Source: Spatholobus suberectus (lineage: Eukaryota > Streptophyta > Magnoliopsida > Fabales > Fabaceae). Taken from it: a stretch of 64,000 nt of DNA. The stretch spans positions 12,407,411-12,471,410 of the forward strand of contig CM014731.1 in NCBI GenBank assembly GCA_004329165.1, given 5' to 3'. Made by a program: the position numbers and the translations under genes. The first letter of the stretch is position 1; each line of letters opens with the position of its first letter. Of the stretch, positions 1 to 12,792 are shown piece by piece. Below the pieces are notes generated by a model. That model searched no databases. It was not told where the DNA came from and saw only the letters and a program-made list of their open reading frames with translations.

Positions 1-663
1 TTTCTCATGTGGACTTAAATGCCCTCACTTTATTTATTGATTATTAAGCTCCTTTTCTTTCCATAATTGTCAAATCATAATATCTACATCAAAATATCAT
101 CAGATTCATTATACTGGGTAATAATTTATAGGTATCACAGCCATGCTTACATGCAGTATAATATTTAGCAGAATAATGAAACTAGCTGATTAATGCACAT
201 TCCAAAAACGAAATTAGGTACTCCAAATAGATGATAACTCAAATTACAAAGGAGGAAAAGAAGAAAAAACAAGAAAGAATGACCCAATGCACGAGACTTG
301 CGCCTAAGATGATAATTATATGCTGCCTTCCTCTAAGTACAAAGGTTGTTTCCAATGTTTAACTCCGTGACATAGAGTTCATAAAGCAGCAACCTTACTA
401 TTACGCTAAGGCTCATTCTCCGGAAAAAGGGAAGAAAAAAGAAGCTAAAATTAGCAATCCAATCCAATTACAGGCTTTTTTTGGGGGGCTCAACAAAGCT
501 TAAGTCACTATTTGAATATATAGTACAAAGCCTCCGAAGAAGTTTCTTGAACCTATTATTCTATCTTAGCTATTCAATATTCAAGGGCAAAATAGCCTAA
601 AAAGCATGTGAGAGAGTTTAATAAGTTGTAGGTGACCCTAAATCTTCCAACACTATAGCCATC
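1..663. other. 5' flank of the PIN8-like gene
   Basis: AT-rich non-coding DNA immediately upstream of the PIN-type start codon. I see no open frame with plant-protein character, no repeat boundary and no convincing TATA box at a fixed distance. It presumably holds the promoter and 5' UTR of the downstream carrier gene, but that is only position-based inference. Confidence 0.5.
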
Positions 664-3600
664 ATGATTTCCTTAGCCGATGCCTATCATGTAGTGGCAG
701 CCACGGTCCCATTATATGTGACCATGATACTGGCCTACGTTTCTGTGAAATGGTGGAAGATCTTCACACCAGATCAATGTTCAGGCATAAACAAATTTGT
801 GGCCAAGTTTTCTATCCCACTTTTGTCATTTCGAATCATTTCCTCTAACAACATCTACAAAATGAGCCACAAAGTCATGTATGCCGACTTTGTTCAGAAA
901 TTGCTTGCAGTTCTAGTCTTAACAGCAATCACTAAGATCAGTGGCCGAGGAGGTTTAAAGTGGATCCTAATTGGTTTGTCATTAACAACACTTCCTAACA
1001 CTTTGATTCTGGGAATCCCTCTCATGAAGGCTATGTATAAGGGTGAAGCAGTTGTTCTCCTAGCACAGGTTATTTTCTTGCAGAGCATGATCTGGTACAA
1101 TTTGCTGTTGTTTCTTTATGAACTTGATGCTGTCAAGACCAGGCCTGCTGCAGCTGCACCACCATCACAAGGCTCAGGTGAGTGTTTATAATTGGTTGAT
1201 TTTCATTGTAAGGAATGAAATTTATGGAGTGGTTTGATATACGTGAAACAAAGAGGGGAATAGTGAAGCTAAAACTATGTCAAGATACTTGGTAAAATAA
1301 ATTTAGAACATCCCTCATTTTGGTTTCTTCATTCTTGTTCATGGCATTAATTTTCGCTCATATCCAGAACACTCTAAAGCCACAGTTGATATCGATGCAT
1401 TCGGGATTTGTTATAGCCTCTATTTTTTTAAAGCTGTATAAAAATGTATGTACGTACGTATGGTGTGTGATAAAGTAATCTAAGACAATGGGGCCAGAGC
1501 ATATATATTTTAACTGTCTCTACGTTTTTATGTGATCTTTTCTTTCTCTCCTTCTTCAGTTAGATGCTCATTGCCCTTTGAATTTTTATTCCTATGAAAC
1601 ACAATTTGTTTATAGGTTATAACCTAGTTCTTCAGTAACATGTAAGTTAAACTAACACCTGTGTCATACCATGTATGTTGTGCTTCGTGATAGTATATGG
1701 TACAAATATTTTCATAAAACAGCCCCTGAAATGAAAATGGTGTCATTTATATTTTCTTGAAATGTCTCTTTAAAGGAGAAACGGAGACAGCTCGTGAAGT
1801 ACAATCAAAAGGAGAAGAAGACACAGAACCTAGAACAAAAAGGAAGATGAAGGTCTTGCCCGTTCTTGTCACAGTGGGAAGGAAGCTAATCAGAAATCCT
1901 AATACATATGCAACTTTAATGGGTTTTATTTGGTCAAGCATACAGTTCAGGTAACTACACAGGACTAATGCAGAGGCCCCTTAAGTCTTAATTAACAAGT
2001 CTGTCCATTCCATTCGAGTCGGTCCAAGAGATTATAGTATTTAATTTCCTGATCGATCATAATTAAGGTGACAAACAAGGTTAACTTCTTGTTGCATGCA
2101 GGTGGGGATTACATATGCCTGAAGTTGTTAATCAGTCAATAGAAATATTGTCCAATGGAGGTCTTGGCATGGCAATGTTCAGCTTAGGTAAGAGAAATAA
2201 TCCATGGTTTCTTGTTATCAATATGAACTATTGATGTGACCACCCAATTTTGACAGGGACATTTGTTTTTTATTGGAGAATAGGAGTTTTGGAAAGAAAT
2301 GTATTATTCATTCAACAATTCTGAAGTTGCATTAAAAGGTTTAATTTTTTATATTTCTTGGTCGACATTTATATCAGGTCTGTTTATGGCATCACAGTCC
2401 AGCATTATAGCATGTGGGCCAAGGATGGCAATGGTGGCTATAGGACTGAAAGTTGTGCTTGGACCTGCCCTGATGGCTGTGGCTTCCCTTGTGATTGGAT
2501 TAAGAGACACATTGTTTAAAGTGGCAATTGTTCAGGTGATCCTTTTTTTTTTTTTTTTCTTTTCGGTTCTACTTTTCAGGTCATTTAAAGGTAAATAGTT
2601 TGTATGATTTTGCATGTGGCAGGCAGCTCTACCCCAAGGAATTGTTCCTTTTGTTTTTGCCAAAGAGTATAATGTCCATCCAGCCGTTTTAAGCACTGCG
2701 TGAGTTCTACTGTGAAGCATCTCTTAATATGATAATATATGTATGTACAGGAGCGTATCCAATTAATGAGAACTCACTTATTAAGAGGAATGAGAACAAC
2801 AAATATGGATCATGATTAAATCATATATTAAATGGTCAAAAATAAAAAAATATATATACATAACTTTTTTAAGTGGACATGTGTAATCATTAACTAACTT
2901 TTAATCTTGACCATCTAGGTATGATTGTATAATCTTCTCATTTGATACATCCCCATATATAGGGTATATTAAGTGAGAACTCTTCTTATTATAAAAATGA
3001 TACAACCATACATAGATGGTCAAGATTAAAAGTTAGTAGTAGCATGAACCCTTAAAAAGCCATATGCATTTTTCTTTCTCAGGATGTGTTTGGTAAGAAG
3101 GAAAGAAATAGATGAGAAATAGGATAAATGAAAATAGAGGAGAAATAGATGAATGAAAATATGTAAGAAATAGAGTAAAAATAGAAGTGTTTGGTTTGAG
3201 AAAAATAAAAAAGAAATAAGAAAAAAAAATATTATTAAAATTGATTTTGCACGTCAATAGTCGATTATTGTAGCTTGATAATCGACTATCAAGCGCTAAT
3301 AATCGATTATCAGCTAATAATCAATTTTTTTTATGTTTCTAGCCATTTTTAACTGCCAGAAAAAGCAAAAGAATGCAAAAATGTTTCAATGCGCAAAAAA
3401 AAAACTATTTGGGACCCATCGTCAATTCTCACTCATTTCTCACCTCTCTTTCCCACCAAACAACCTTTCATTTTTATTTCTCACCTCTCTCTCCCACTTC
3501 TCACCCATTTCTCACACACCAAACACAAGATCAATCTTAATCATTCAAATATGATCCAATAGTTTGTATTTATAGTTTATATTTCTCATAATAAGAAATT

Positions 3601-3785
3601 TTCACATTTGATGTATGTGTAACTTTTACACTTACATTACTTAATAATTTTTTTTAAAATACAAATTTAATCGATATATATATTTTGCTTGAGATTTGAT
3701 ATTGTTTTTTCATTACAGGATCTTGTTAGGAATGCTCATTGCCTTGCCGGTGGAATTGGCCTTCTACTTTTTATTAGCAATTTGA
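664..3785 (+). CDS. PIN8: PIN auxin efflux carrier, short-loop PIN8-like, six exons
   Basis: Exons read as 664-1177, 1776-1950, 2102-2187, 2378-2535, 2623-2699 and 3719-3785. All introns are GT-AG and phases match, giving 1,077 nt and 358 residues ending at TGA 3783-3785. Family hallmarks are visible: NKFVAKFSIPLLSF at residues 43-56, PNTLILGIPL at 111-120, NPNTYATL at 212-219 and, near the C-terminus, the AALPQGIVPFVFAKEYN block. Five hydrophobic helices on each side flank a central loop of only about 55-60 residues, so this is the 'short' PIN class (PIN5/PIN8), known from Arabidopsis to sit in the endoplasmic reticulum and shape internal auxin balance; PIN8 is pollen-enriched there. The wording of the N-terminus and of the GLFMASQSSIIACG block favours PIN8 over PIN5. 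Intron 5 is 1 kb and carries a transposon-like insert. No stop codon or frameshift was found. The gene symbol is by resemblance only. Confidence 0.9.
2750..3060. repeat. Inverted-repeat sequence in intron 5 of the PIN8-like gene
   Basis: Near-inverted ends ('aatgagaactcacttatta' at about 2767 and 'ttaagtgagaactcttctt' at about 2969) enclose a segment that mentions 'aacttttaatcttgacca' style sequence. A similar stretch occurs at about 36980-37140, so this looks like a dispersed MITE-type repeat. Ends are not sharply defined. Confidence 0.35.
3086..3525. mobile_element. MITE-like insert with GTGTTTGGT ends in PIN8 intron 5
   Basis: The segment starts GTGTTTGGTAAGAAGG and ends with the reverse complement ACCAAACAC. 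Purine-rich 'gaaatagatgagaaatagg' DNA near the left end is mirrored by pyrimidine-rich 'ctcacccatttctcac' near the right end. Such GTGTTTGG ends are common in plant non-autonomous DNA transposons. I could not define a TSD, so the superfamily is open. The centre holds short palindromic repeats of the type TAATCGATTATC (about 3253-3335). Confidence 0.45.
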
Positions 3786-4470
3786 AGAGCAGTGTTAAAT
3801 ATATGCTAGGAACAGAATAACCAGCACGACATTGCTGTAAAATAACAATTTACAAAATAGTTGTAAATTTACTGCATTATTGATTCATCGTAATTAAAAA
3901 AACATGTGATCACCCAACTAATTAATATTGCTATGCTTATAAAAAGAAAATAAATTATTCTATCATTAGATAAATTTTTGGTGTAAGTTAAAATTAAGGC
4001 AAGAATTGTTTTAGCAGTTCCTTAAAAAAATTAAAAAAAAAAGAGTTGTTTTATTAGTTAACAAAATTATATTTTCTTATTTATTGATCCATGAATGGGG
4101 TTATTTTGTAAAGGTATAGTTGAAAGAGTACTTGTATTTTTTCGTTTATGGGATGGTTATTAATTTCTTTATTTTTTTCATAAATGTGGTAAAATAGTGA
4201 GGCACTCCCAAATATTACCAGACAAGGCATCAGTGGCATGCAATGGTTGCCAATAACGGTCTACCCAAAGGATTACTGCACAGGTCTAAACCGCTAGCAG
4301 TTTTATCCAGTCTCAACTACTCAACTAGCCCCTAAGCATCCATGATCTCTTTAAGGGTTACCTACCAATCAAGATTTTAATTAGTGACATCAAGGGGGAA
4401 TCAAATCCACATTCATGGGAAGGATGTTTTAGTCTAGAACATGCAATAACAAGTCTAAATGATATCTTGG
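3786..4470. other. 3' flank of the PIN8-like gene and spacer
   Basis: AT-rich non-coding DNA after the carrier stop codon. No gene is recognisable. The run of T at 4471-4488 at its right edge may be the poly-A tail of the LINE that lies on the minus strand. Confidence 0.4.
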
Positions 4471-6206
4471 CTGTTTTTTTTTTTTTTTGGTTACAAATGG
4501 GAATAAAGAAGAAAAGAAAAGAGAAAAAGAAAATATGCACTAACATGTGTAAAGCACTACAGACGCAGGAAAACCACACCCATAGTGTCAACAAGCAGTA
4601 GCAGTCCCATGTCTAGAGGTGAAGTCTTTAGACAAACTAAATATTCCTCTGATCTGGCTCCCCTTTTGGCTAAAAGGTCTACACGTGTGTTACCTTCACA
4701 TCATGTATGGCACAAATGACACCTAGTCCTGTGAAGGCTACTCCTTAATGATGGCTAGTTCATTGTCATATGGTGGATACTGGATACGAAACTCCTCCTT
4801 GGCTAATTGCAAAGTGTAAGCGGAGTTCGAAAAGCACCATATTCTACGGTGTCCCAAGTTCGAACAAGTCTGTAAACCAATGAGCAAAGCCATAACCTCT
4901 ATGTGTAGTCTATTAGACATGCCCACACTACTAAAAAAAACCACTCAAAAAGTTACCTAAGTGGTCTCACACTAGGCCTCCAAACCCTATAGGACCTGGT
5001 TTTCCACTCGCATTCCCGTCAACGCCTAAGATGACCCAACCTTCCTCAAGTCTACACCAACTACCTCTTTAGGCACTCTCACAAGTCGAACGCACCCCCG
5101 ACCCTGCTAGAAGGCTTAAGATGTCAAAGTCTACCAGGAGCACTCCCTGGCGACAAGGGATTGAACAAGGTCTTCAACACCGTCAAACACCCTCATGTTT
5201 CTCCAACACCAGGTCACCTAAAGAATTATAGGAACCATGGTGTCACACTGATCAACTTGATGTTTTATTTTAACTAGGCCTGCCATTGCACATTGTCAAC
5301 AGAGGGTGAACGTTTGTAAAGCTAGCTCTCCACCACAACTGTTGGATTCTAAGGCACTCAAAGAAGCAATGGCGTAGAGATTCCTCCATAGAGCTACACA
5401 CATGACAAGTTGGAATCACCATCAATCCTCTGGCAAAATTACCATAGAAGGAATTGCATGTTTGTAGGGATAGGCAATATCCAGATTTAACCCCAGCCCC
5501 CCACGGTATGATCATTATGAAGCAAGTTGGCCAACTAATTAATGGTAAGCACTTTTCACAAAATATATCCCTGTGAGGCACGACTGCTAAACTTAGACAT
5601 GTGAGAGTTGGATGACCAAATGGGATCGTAGAAGTGATGGTAAAAGTGTGTCCAAGCGATGGAGTTGTCAACATTTTGGATTCCACAAATCAACTACATG
5701 AAGGGGAGTGTCCTCTGTGTGCACTACCAGGAAAAGATCACACATAGGTTTCTTCTAGACCCATGGATCGTACCGAAACTTAAGTGTCAATTCCCTAACT
5801 TCACCTAAAAGCCACCTTCCAGGTGAGTTGTGGCTTTCATAGTAGCATTCCATGTGGGTGAACTTGACGCATGGGAGGCACTAAAGAGGTTACCTAATTG
5901 TATGTATTTGAAGGTTATAACTGAAACCCATAGTTTTTTACTGCCTTGGAGAAGATCCGAAGCTAGTTTGCCAAGAAAGGCCACGTTCTGGTGTCTGGCT
6001 ATACACACACCCAACCCACCATGCTTTTTAGGATTAGTCATCATCTTCTAGTTAACCATGTGCATCCTTCTATCAATATCACCCTTCTAGATGAACCTCT
6101 GGGTTACTTTATCTAATTGATGACAAACATATTGAGGCAGCCAGTTAATTTGCATGCAAATGCAGGGATAGCCAAGATAACCACATTAGCCAGGGTTAGC
6201 TACCTG
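4471..6206 (-). mobile_element. LINE (L1 type) 3' part: RT C-terminus, zf-RVT and RNase H
   Basis: Minus-strand fragments, broken by stops and shifts, read in LINE ORF2 order. First comes the end of the reverse transcriptase region (LTLANVVILAIP, then QINWLPQYVCHQLDKVTQRF at about 6060-6200). Next is the PKKHGGLGV block (6044 downward). A zinc-knuckle zf-RVT-like part follows with CHVCSSMEESLRHCFFEC (about 5340-5430). Last is an RNase H-like segment (4738-4944). A T run at 4471-4488 on the + strand is a candidate poly-A tail, which would put the 3' end there. This is a dead element; it continues at 7950-8321 and 14013-15090 beyond two insertions. Confidence 0.8.
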
Positions 6207-6211
6207 GCTTG

Positions 6212-6824
6212 TGATGGATTAAAGGGGTGTTCATAACACACACAGCAGAATAAAAGGGATCTATTTTGAGTTTAAAATACATTATTACAATAAAAATAAA
6301 CATGCTTACCTAGATATTAGCTCTTAAAGCATAAAAAATTTTCTTCAATTTTGTGAAGACTCCACGTATATCCACACCGAGACTGATCTTTGCTATCAAG
6401 TGGAACCACATAACACAAAGTAACCCCTCTATAATATTTTAGTGTGTGAGTAATGAGAAGAAGGAGGAAAATTGATGGTTTTGTCAGTGTATCAAGATGC
6501 TATTTTATAGTCAGCTTTAAAAATACATTTTTTTGATCTTATCTAATAAAATCAAACATATTTGATTTTGTTGCTATTTTAAAGATAGCATTTGAAATCC
6601 TTTTGACTAAGTCAAAATTTCCTCTTTTAATTTTCGTAAAGCTCACTCATGAAATATTATAGTAATTACAGTAACTATTTACATAATAGTCTTAGATACA
6701 TAGTAATTACAATAACTAATCGCATGACTAATTACAATAACTAATCACATAATAGTCTTAGATATACAGTAATTATAGTAACTAATCACATAACTAATTA
6801 CAATAACTAATTACATGAAAGGGA

Positions 6825-6880
<56 letters not shown>

Positions 6881-7944
6881 TTTATGTTAATTATATTCTT
6901 GGTGCTAGCAAAGAATATAATAATATTCCACATAAAAAAATATTAATTTAATTTAAATTAAATTCTCTAATTTAATTTATTAAATAAAATAATTTCTTTA
7001 GCAAAGATTAGCACACTCATTTGTGTGTGACCCCGTAGGTTCAATACTAAACCGATAGTAAATTAATCAAATTAATTTACTAATCAAGGTAGGCATCTAG
7101 CAACATTCCTTAATGTCCGGATAGTATGAAGTAATATTTTTACTTTCAAGAACCAATAGAAGAATAAAGTGATATTTTCTTCCATCATTTACAACTCCGA
7201 GTTAACTCTAGAGCCTGGTATTAATGTCAAACTCTAATAAATTAATCCATATGTTTATTCAGTGAATGGCTTAAGAAAATCTTTTTGTCATTCATTCAAT
7301 TTGCCCTGGCCAAGGTCTCAATTTTATCATGGAGCTCAAACTCATTACCAAAAGTTGATGGATTCCTTCTTGATTAACCATTAATTCTACAAGTATTTAA
7401 TTATATCCAATGTCCATTCAACTAGTACCCTAAGGCATTAGATGTCCAGGATTAAAATATAATAAATATCTTGTTAATTATTTTGATAATCTTAGGTCAA
7501 AGAAAACTATTATGCTTCTTTTTGATAATTTCCTATTGACAATTTAAGGTAATGTTAACCATTAGAAATTCTCAATTGAGTCAATTCAATGATCACATCC
7601 TCATGTGCATCATTTATATATGTAAATTAATAAATGAGATCTATTAATATTTATCCAATAAATACTATCACATATATATTGATCTATTCAAATTATTGAT
7701 GTCCTATTCACAATAATCCTATGATCAAGAACATTTTAGATTAAAATTTTGAAAGACTTGTTTCTCATTGTCATAATCTCTATTATGATAACAAGCCTAT
7801 AATTCTAATCAAGGATCTTATCAAATTGACTATTTAACTTAAACTGTAAAATATGATAATGAAAATAAAATAATACTTTATTATTAAAACTAGAATTGAT
7901 TACATGATGAATTGGATCTTGGGCAAACACATTTATTCCCAACA
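6212..7944 (-). mobile_element. Solo LTR, copia type, inserted in the LINE
   Basis: Read on the minus strand it begins TGTTGGGAATAAATG and ends in CA, with a TATA-like CTATAAAATAG near + 6501-6510. Flanks are GCTTG (6207-6211) and ACTTG (7945-7949), a 5-bp target duplication with one mismatch. Removing the insert joins ...LLN-K to PG.LTLANVV, restoring the LINE reading order, which strongly supports these ends. No internal retrotransposon coding region is present, so it is a solo LTR left by recombination. A (TA)n tract lies inside it at 6829-6878. Confidence 0.8.
6829..6878. repeat. (TA)n microsatellite
   Basis: An uninterrupted TA dinucleotide run of about 50 bases inside the solo copia LTR. 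Confidence 0.95.
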
Positions 7945-7949
7945 ACTTG

Positions 7950-8321
7950 TTCAAGAGACGACCTTTCCAAGCAACAATTTTAGATGAAAACATATCCATG
8001 TTAGAGTAGTCTTCCCTGAATGACCTCTCATGAAAGGTTTTAAATCCTAGGTGTTTCTCGAGGCTTGTAGTAAACTAAATATTTGTAATACCTATTACTT
8101 TCTCCTTCCTCCTATGTAGAATGTCATGAAAAGCAAAGACTCTTGATTTCTCCATATTAGCATTAAGGCCTGAAAGCATACAAAATTTCTATAGGACTTG
8201 AGCAACGACCTGCCCCTATGTTGGCAAATAAGAGAACATCATTTGCAAAGAAAATTAAAGATGAGAGATTGTGGACCCCTTTCCCCCTTCATCACCTACA
8301 AAGAGAGCCAATGCCCCTAGC
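7950..8321 (-). mobile_element. LINE middle part: reverse transcriptase active-site region
   Basis: Minus strand reads a degenerate RT segment: FFANDVLLFA at about 8222-8252 is the F-A-D-D active-site box with the first Asp changed to Asn. A region ending WKGRLLNK at about 7955-7980 follows. It lies between the hAT insertion on its right and the solo LTR on its left and is collinear with the other LINE pieces. The mutated catalytic box and stops show it is inactive. Confidence 0.75.
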
Positions 8322-8559
8322 CAGTGGCAGAGCTTGACCAAATATTTTGAGGGGGCCAAAGTAGTAGGTGATATTCATAAACTCAAAATTCAAAGTTACA
8401 TATAATTGTATTAATGTGTACTCATATGTATACTATCATTGTCATTCATACAAAAGTGAATACACAATGCAATACAACTATCAGAATCAAAATAATAATA
8501 ATAATAATCACATCCACTTAAAGTACTGCTCTCCATTCCTTTAAATGCTTGAACTCATC

Positions 8560-10926
8560 AATAATTAAATCAGAACTAAAGTTTTCAACTATTTCTTTTT
8601 TTAATGGAAATGACTATATGGTCTGCAAGAAATTCATCTTCCATCCTATTACGCAATCTTGTTTTGATGATCTTCATTGCTGAAAATGATCTTTCTATTA
8701 TAGCTGTACTGTAGAAACTGGAAGAGTTAAGATAAGACGTACTAATCGATCAATCAAATAAAATGTATTTGACTTCCTTGTTCTTGCCAAAGATTGACAC
8801 AATTCAAGCATGGTGGATAAGTTCTTCAAATCTAGATGGTAAGGAGCATCAACAATAAAATGCTAAAGTTGAAATTTCAAACTAATCTTCTCTTGTTCAC
8901 TAAAGTCTAAAGGATAGAATTTGTTCATAAGAGTGCTTATATCATCAATGTTAAAAGCTCTATAAGCATCCTTAGGAACTAAAGCAGAGCTTAAAGTTAA
9001 AAGCTCCACTATTTGCTCACTAAACCTGTCATTTAATTCTTGCAACTGTTTATCCACTGTAATCAAAAATATATTCAGTTTGAAATGATGTTCAATTGTG
9101 ATATGATCTTTTTGATGTTGAAAGCGCTAATGACATGCTATATAGGTAGCATTAAAATCAGAAATATCAATGTCATGTTTCTCACAAAACAATATCACAT
9201 CCTTCAACAAATATTGCCAACTGTCATCTCTTAACTTCTGAATCAACAATTTAGTGGAATAGACTAGCTGCATAGCATTAAGTATATCCTATGATTGTTG
9301 TTGCAAAGCTTGACAAAGATAGACATTAATTCCCATAATCTCTTTCATTATATGTAAAATCAATATGAACTCAAATGAAGATAAAATATTATAAGCAGCA
9401 TCAGCATCCCCATTTTGAGAATAAGTTGATCCATCAACTATAATTTTTTTAAGAACCAAACAAGTTGCATTATACATTTTCATCATACCACAAATAAAAT
9501 GAAAATGTGAACTCCAATGAGTATCCCCAATTCGTTTTAAAATGCCAATTTGATTTTTTTCCTTTACTAGTTTCAAGTTCACCAATTTCCAACAATTGAG
9601 CTATTTCATCTAATTTAGCAGCTTGTAACTCATCATGACGTTTATTAGAGGAACACACAATATTCACAATGAAAGCCAATTTGAAAAAAAAAATTAATGA
9701 ATTGGAATAACTTCCCTTAAAGCAACAACCAAAGCAAGTTATATTCCATGACCAAAGCAATGCACATAATAAGCATAAGGATTGTCATTAAGAAATAATG
9801 CTTGTAATCCATTCCATTCCCCTTTCATGTTACTAGCACCATCATACCCTTGACCACAAATATTGGAAACATTAAGACCATGCCTAGAAAGAACATCACA
9901 CAATTCTCTTTTAAAAGTGGCGCTTGTAATGTCCTTACCATGCACAAGATCAAAAAAGCTTTCTTCTATATACAAACCTCAAAACAACAGCCATTTGTTG
10001 TCTTTTCGATTCGTCACATGTTTCATCAACAATTATGCAAAATTTAGAATCCCTAATTTCTTCACGAATGTGACTTCTCACTTTTCTAGAAAAAAAATAT
10101 GCAATATTTCTTTTTGAATTTGATGAGAAATATATTTTGAATTATAACTTGTGCCACTTTGTCATTATATGATGCCAAAAGTTTAATCATCTCAAGAAAG
10201 TTGCCTCTATTACTTAACTCTGGTATTTCATCGTGGCCTCTAAAAACACAAGCTTGAAATGTTAGCCAACGAATTATATTAATAGAGGTCTTAAGACGTA
10301 AATGATTCTTGCAAACTTGCTCTAAAGTCTGCATGTTTATAATTATTGATGTGCTTAGGCTGATTCAACAAGTCTTCACAAGCTTTCATTGCATTGTTAT
10401 GTGGTAAGCAAGGACTATCTCCAATGTGACTGAGAAATGCATATTTCTTTCCAGCATTAATCTTTCTCCATGATCTAAATCCTTGTCTAATAAATAAATC
10501 TAACCCAGGATGACCACTTGGCTTTTTACTAAATAGATAACATTGCAAACAATAAGCTCCATCACTAGTTGGGAATACTCTAACCAATAAGGAAACATTT
10601 TAAACCAAGTAGATTGGAATCACCTTGGATGTTTCTCTCTAGAAAAAGGATATTTTTCAAGCTATATTTCATATGGACCCCATTTTAGATAAGCTCTTCG
10701 AATTTCATATATCTCTATGATTCACTGGATATTCGTATATTTGAGGACATTTTCCTGGGTCACGTTCTAAAGAATTAACATCAAATTCATCAATTGTAAC
10801 TCTTTGGATCTCGGAAGGAAGCTCCTCTGATTGAATGATTAGATCATAAGAATTATTCCTTTGAAGAGGGGAAGATATTGAATCTATGTTATTTTCATCT
10901 CCATCGGTTGCTATTAAAAAAAGGGC
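8560..10926 (-). pseudogene. hAT transposase (TTF-type zinc finger / DUF4371 / hAT dimerisation), broken
   Basis: The minus-strand pieces, in order, match plant zinc-finger MYM-type-1-like transposases. An acidic N-terminal part ends in ERDPGKCPQIYEYPVNHRDI (about 10705-10770). A TTF-type zinc finger follows with YCLQCYLFSKK and SGHPGLD.FI..GF..W (10291-10587). Then come a long helical part with ELSNRGNFLEMIKLLASYN (about 10170-10220), the GQGYDGASNMKGEWNG motif with YYVHCFGHG (9739-9975), and the C-terminal dimerisation region with ERSFSAMKIIKTRLRNRMED (about 8640-8700). At least seven frames are needed, and one shift lies just before ERSFSAM, so no active enzyme can be made. The N-terminal end is separated by the solo LTR. 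Confidence 0.85.
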
Positions 10927-12792
10927 TGGATCCAAAAGGGGGGTGAATTGGATCATTAAAAATTTTTAAGAATCCCCAAAACTTTTTCAAAGATGAAGAA
11001 CTAGATTTTCACAAACTTTGAATCAATTTGTTTTGGTTATATGAATGGTGTAGAATTGGAACAATTATCTTGATTTTACTATGCAAAGAGCCTTGTGAAT
11101 TTATATGCAAGAGATTAAGATTCAATATACTAGCAAGAGGGTAGAGGAAAGAAAAGAACACACAAGATTTATACTGGTTTGATCACCATCATTGTGATCT
11201 ACATCCAGTTTCCAATTAGGTTACATCCAGTTTCCAATCAACCCAATTGGGATTATCACTATACAATTCAATTGTTTACAAACACTATGCACAAACAAGA
11301 GAATTACAAAACAACCACAACCACAAGATCAAGTTTCTTGAAAAACCTATTAAGAAAACTTGAACCTCTTCTTGTGGAACACTACCACAAGAAAGACTTG
11401 AGACAACCCATCTCAATAACGAAAATTAAACCAAAAGAAAAGGTTAGATATCACCTTGATTTGTGATAGATGAAAAACAATGAAGCACAAACCAAATTCT
11501 ACCCAAAAGAGACTTTTCTTTATCTCCAATGTTGATCCATGATGAGCTCTTGATTTTGATATAAAACTTGTAGTGATGAAGAAGAATAATATGTTTTCTC
11601 TCTAGAAAAGCTCTCTCTCAAATTTAGAGAATTGAAGTTGTATGAAAAGACTCACTAAGGTTCACATTTTATAGAGAGTTCATTGGAATAACTAGTTATT
11701 TGGACTTAGAATCAGTTATTTTGTTTTTAGAAATCTGGAAAATGAAGTTTGAATGAAAATAACTAGTTATTTGGGTATGTAACTAGTTATTTGCACATGC
11801 ATTTTGTAACATCCCGGGCGCTGACGAGAGCGGGGAGTGATCGCCGATGCAAAAAGAGAAAAGGCACACGCAAGGAGTGGCTCCTGGCAGGCTTGCAACG
11901 AGAGAGGCATATGAATGAATCAAATACACACCGGAATGAGAGGGATCCAGAGGATGTGCAAGTATAGGACTGTACAGTTGATGATAGCTTAAAGGAATTA
12001 ATAAGTGCTACCTATACTAACAAAATGCATCTACTTTTTGGTAGCCTATCACTTAAGAACTCTACAGTTAAGCGTGCTTGACTTGGAGCAATTCTGGGAT
12101 GAGTGACCTCTTGGAAAGTTTCCTAGGAAGTGTGTGAGTGAAGACAAAGCACGCTGAAAATTTTTGTATTAGTTTGTGGGGACAGTCTTTGATCCTGAAA
12201 GTGGCCAAGCGTTACACATTTTATTTCCTCTTTGCTGGAATAACTAGTTACATAACTTTGTAACTAATTATTTTTGCATAGGACAAAACAGGTTCATAAA
12301 AATGTAACTGGTTATAGAATTATGTAACTAGTTACAGCATAAATAACTGATTACATAATATTGTAAAAGTTAAAACAGAAACTATGTAACTAGTTACATA
12401 TCACTGTAACTAGTTAAAACAACATGTTTCTTCATTGTTTATGAGTTTTCCAATGGTTTTAACTGATTACAAAGTTAATTTATCCGATTAAATGGTTCTT
12501 TAGCACAACATTGAATTGTTCTAGAGCTTTAATATGTACCTTTCACTTCTTATCAATTTAAAATCATGTTTTACTCAATTATTTCTTCTTAAACCCAATT
12601 TTAGACTTATAAAAAACATGTTCTCACTTTGTTAATCCTTTAAGTCTTAAATTTTGAGCTCACCACACATAAATCATCAAGGATAAAGATCAATAATGCA
12701 AGACATACAACCACACACATATGCATAACCACACATTACAACTTTACACTCATCAAGAGGCTAAATCATCAAAACTATATTAAATTTCGTTA
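10927..12792 (-). mobile_element. Solo LTR (copia/Sirevirus-like) inside the hAT, itself interrupted
   Basis: Flanked by perfect 5-bp duplications AGGGC (10922-10926 and 12793-12797). Minus-strand ends are TA... (expected TG, one substitution) and ...CA. A TATA-like CTATAAAATG lies at about + 11665-11675 on the minus strand. The segment 'tttatactggtttg' followed by 'tacatccagt' is also found in the LTR at 59473-60595, where it reads 'tttatactggtttg ... tacgtccagt'. Many copies of the palindromic core AACTAGTT occur (11690-12420). Net length without the inner insertion is about 1.45 kb. It disrupts the 5' part of the hAT transposase. Confidence 0.75.
11805..12216. mobile_element. 412-bp solo LTR, innermost insertion
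   Basis: Begins TGTAACATCCCGGGCG and ends GCGTTACA, so the ends are inverted TGTAAC/GTTACA with canonical TG...CA. Perfect 5-bp TSD CATTT at 11800-11804 and 12217-12221. GC-rich compared with the surrounding AT-rich LTR. TGTAACAnCC ends are typical of Ty3/gypsy LTRs, so that class is likely. Orientation cannot be fixed. Confidence 0.85.

Noticed and set aside
11690..12480. Repeated AACTAGTT strings as a possible CRISPR-like or operator array
   Set aside because: Spacing is irregular, units are short palindromes within a retrotransposon LTR, and the genome is eukaryotic.
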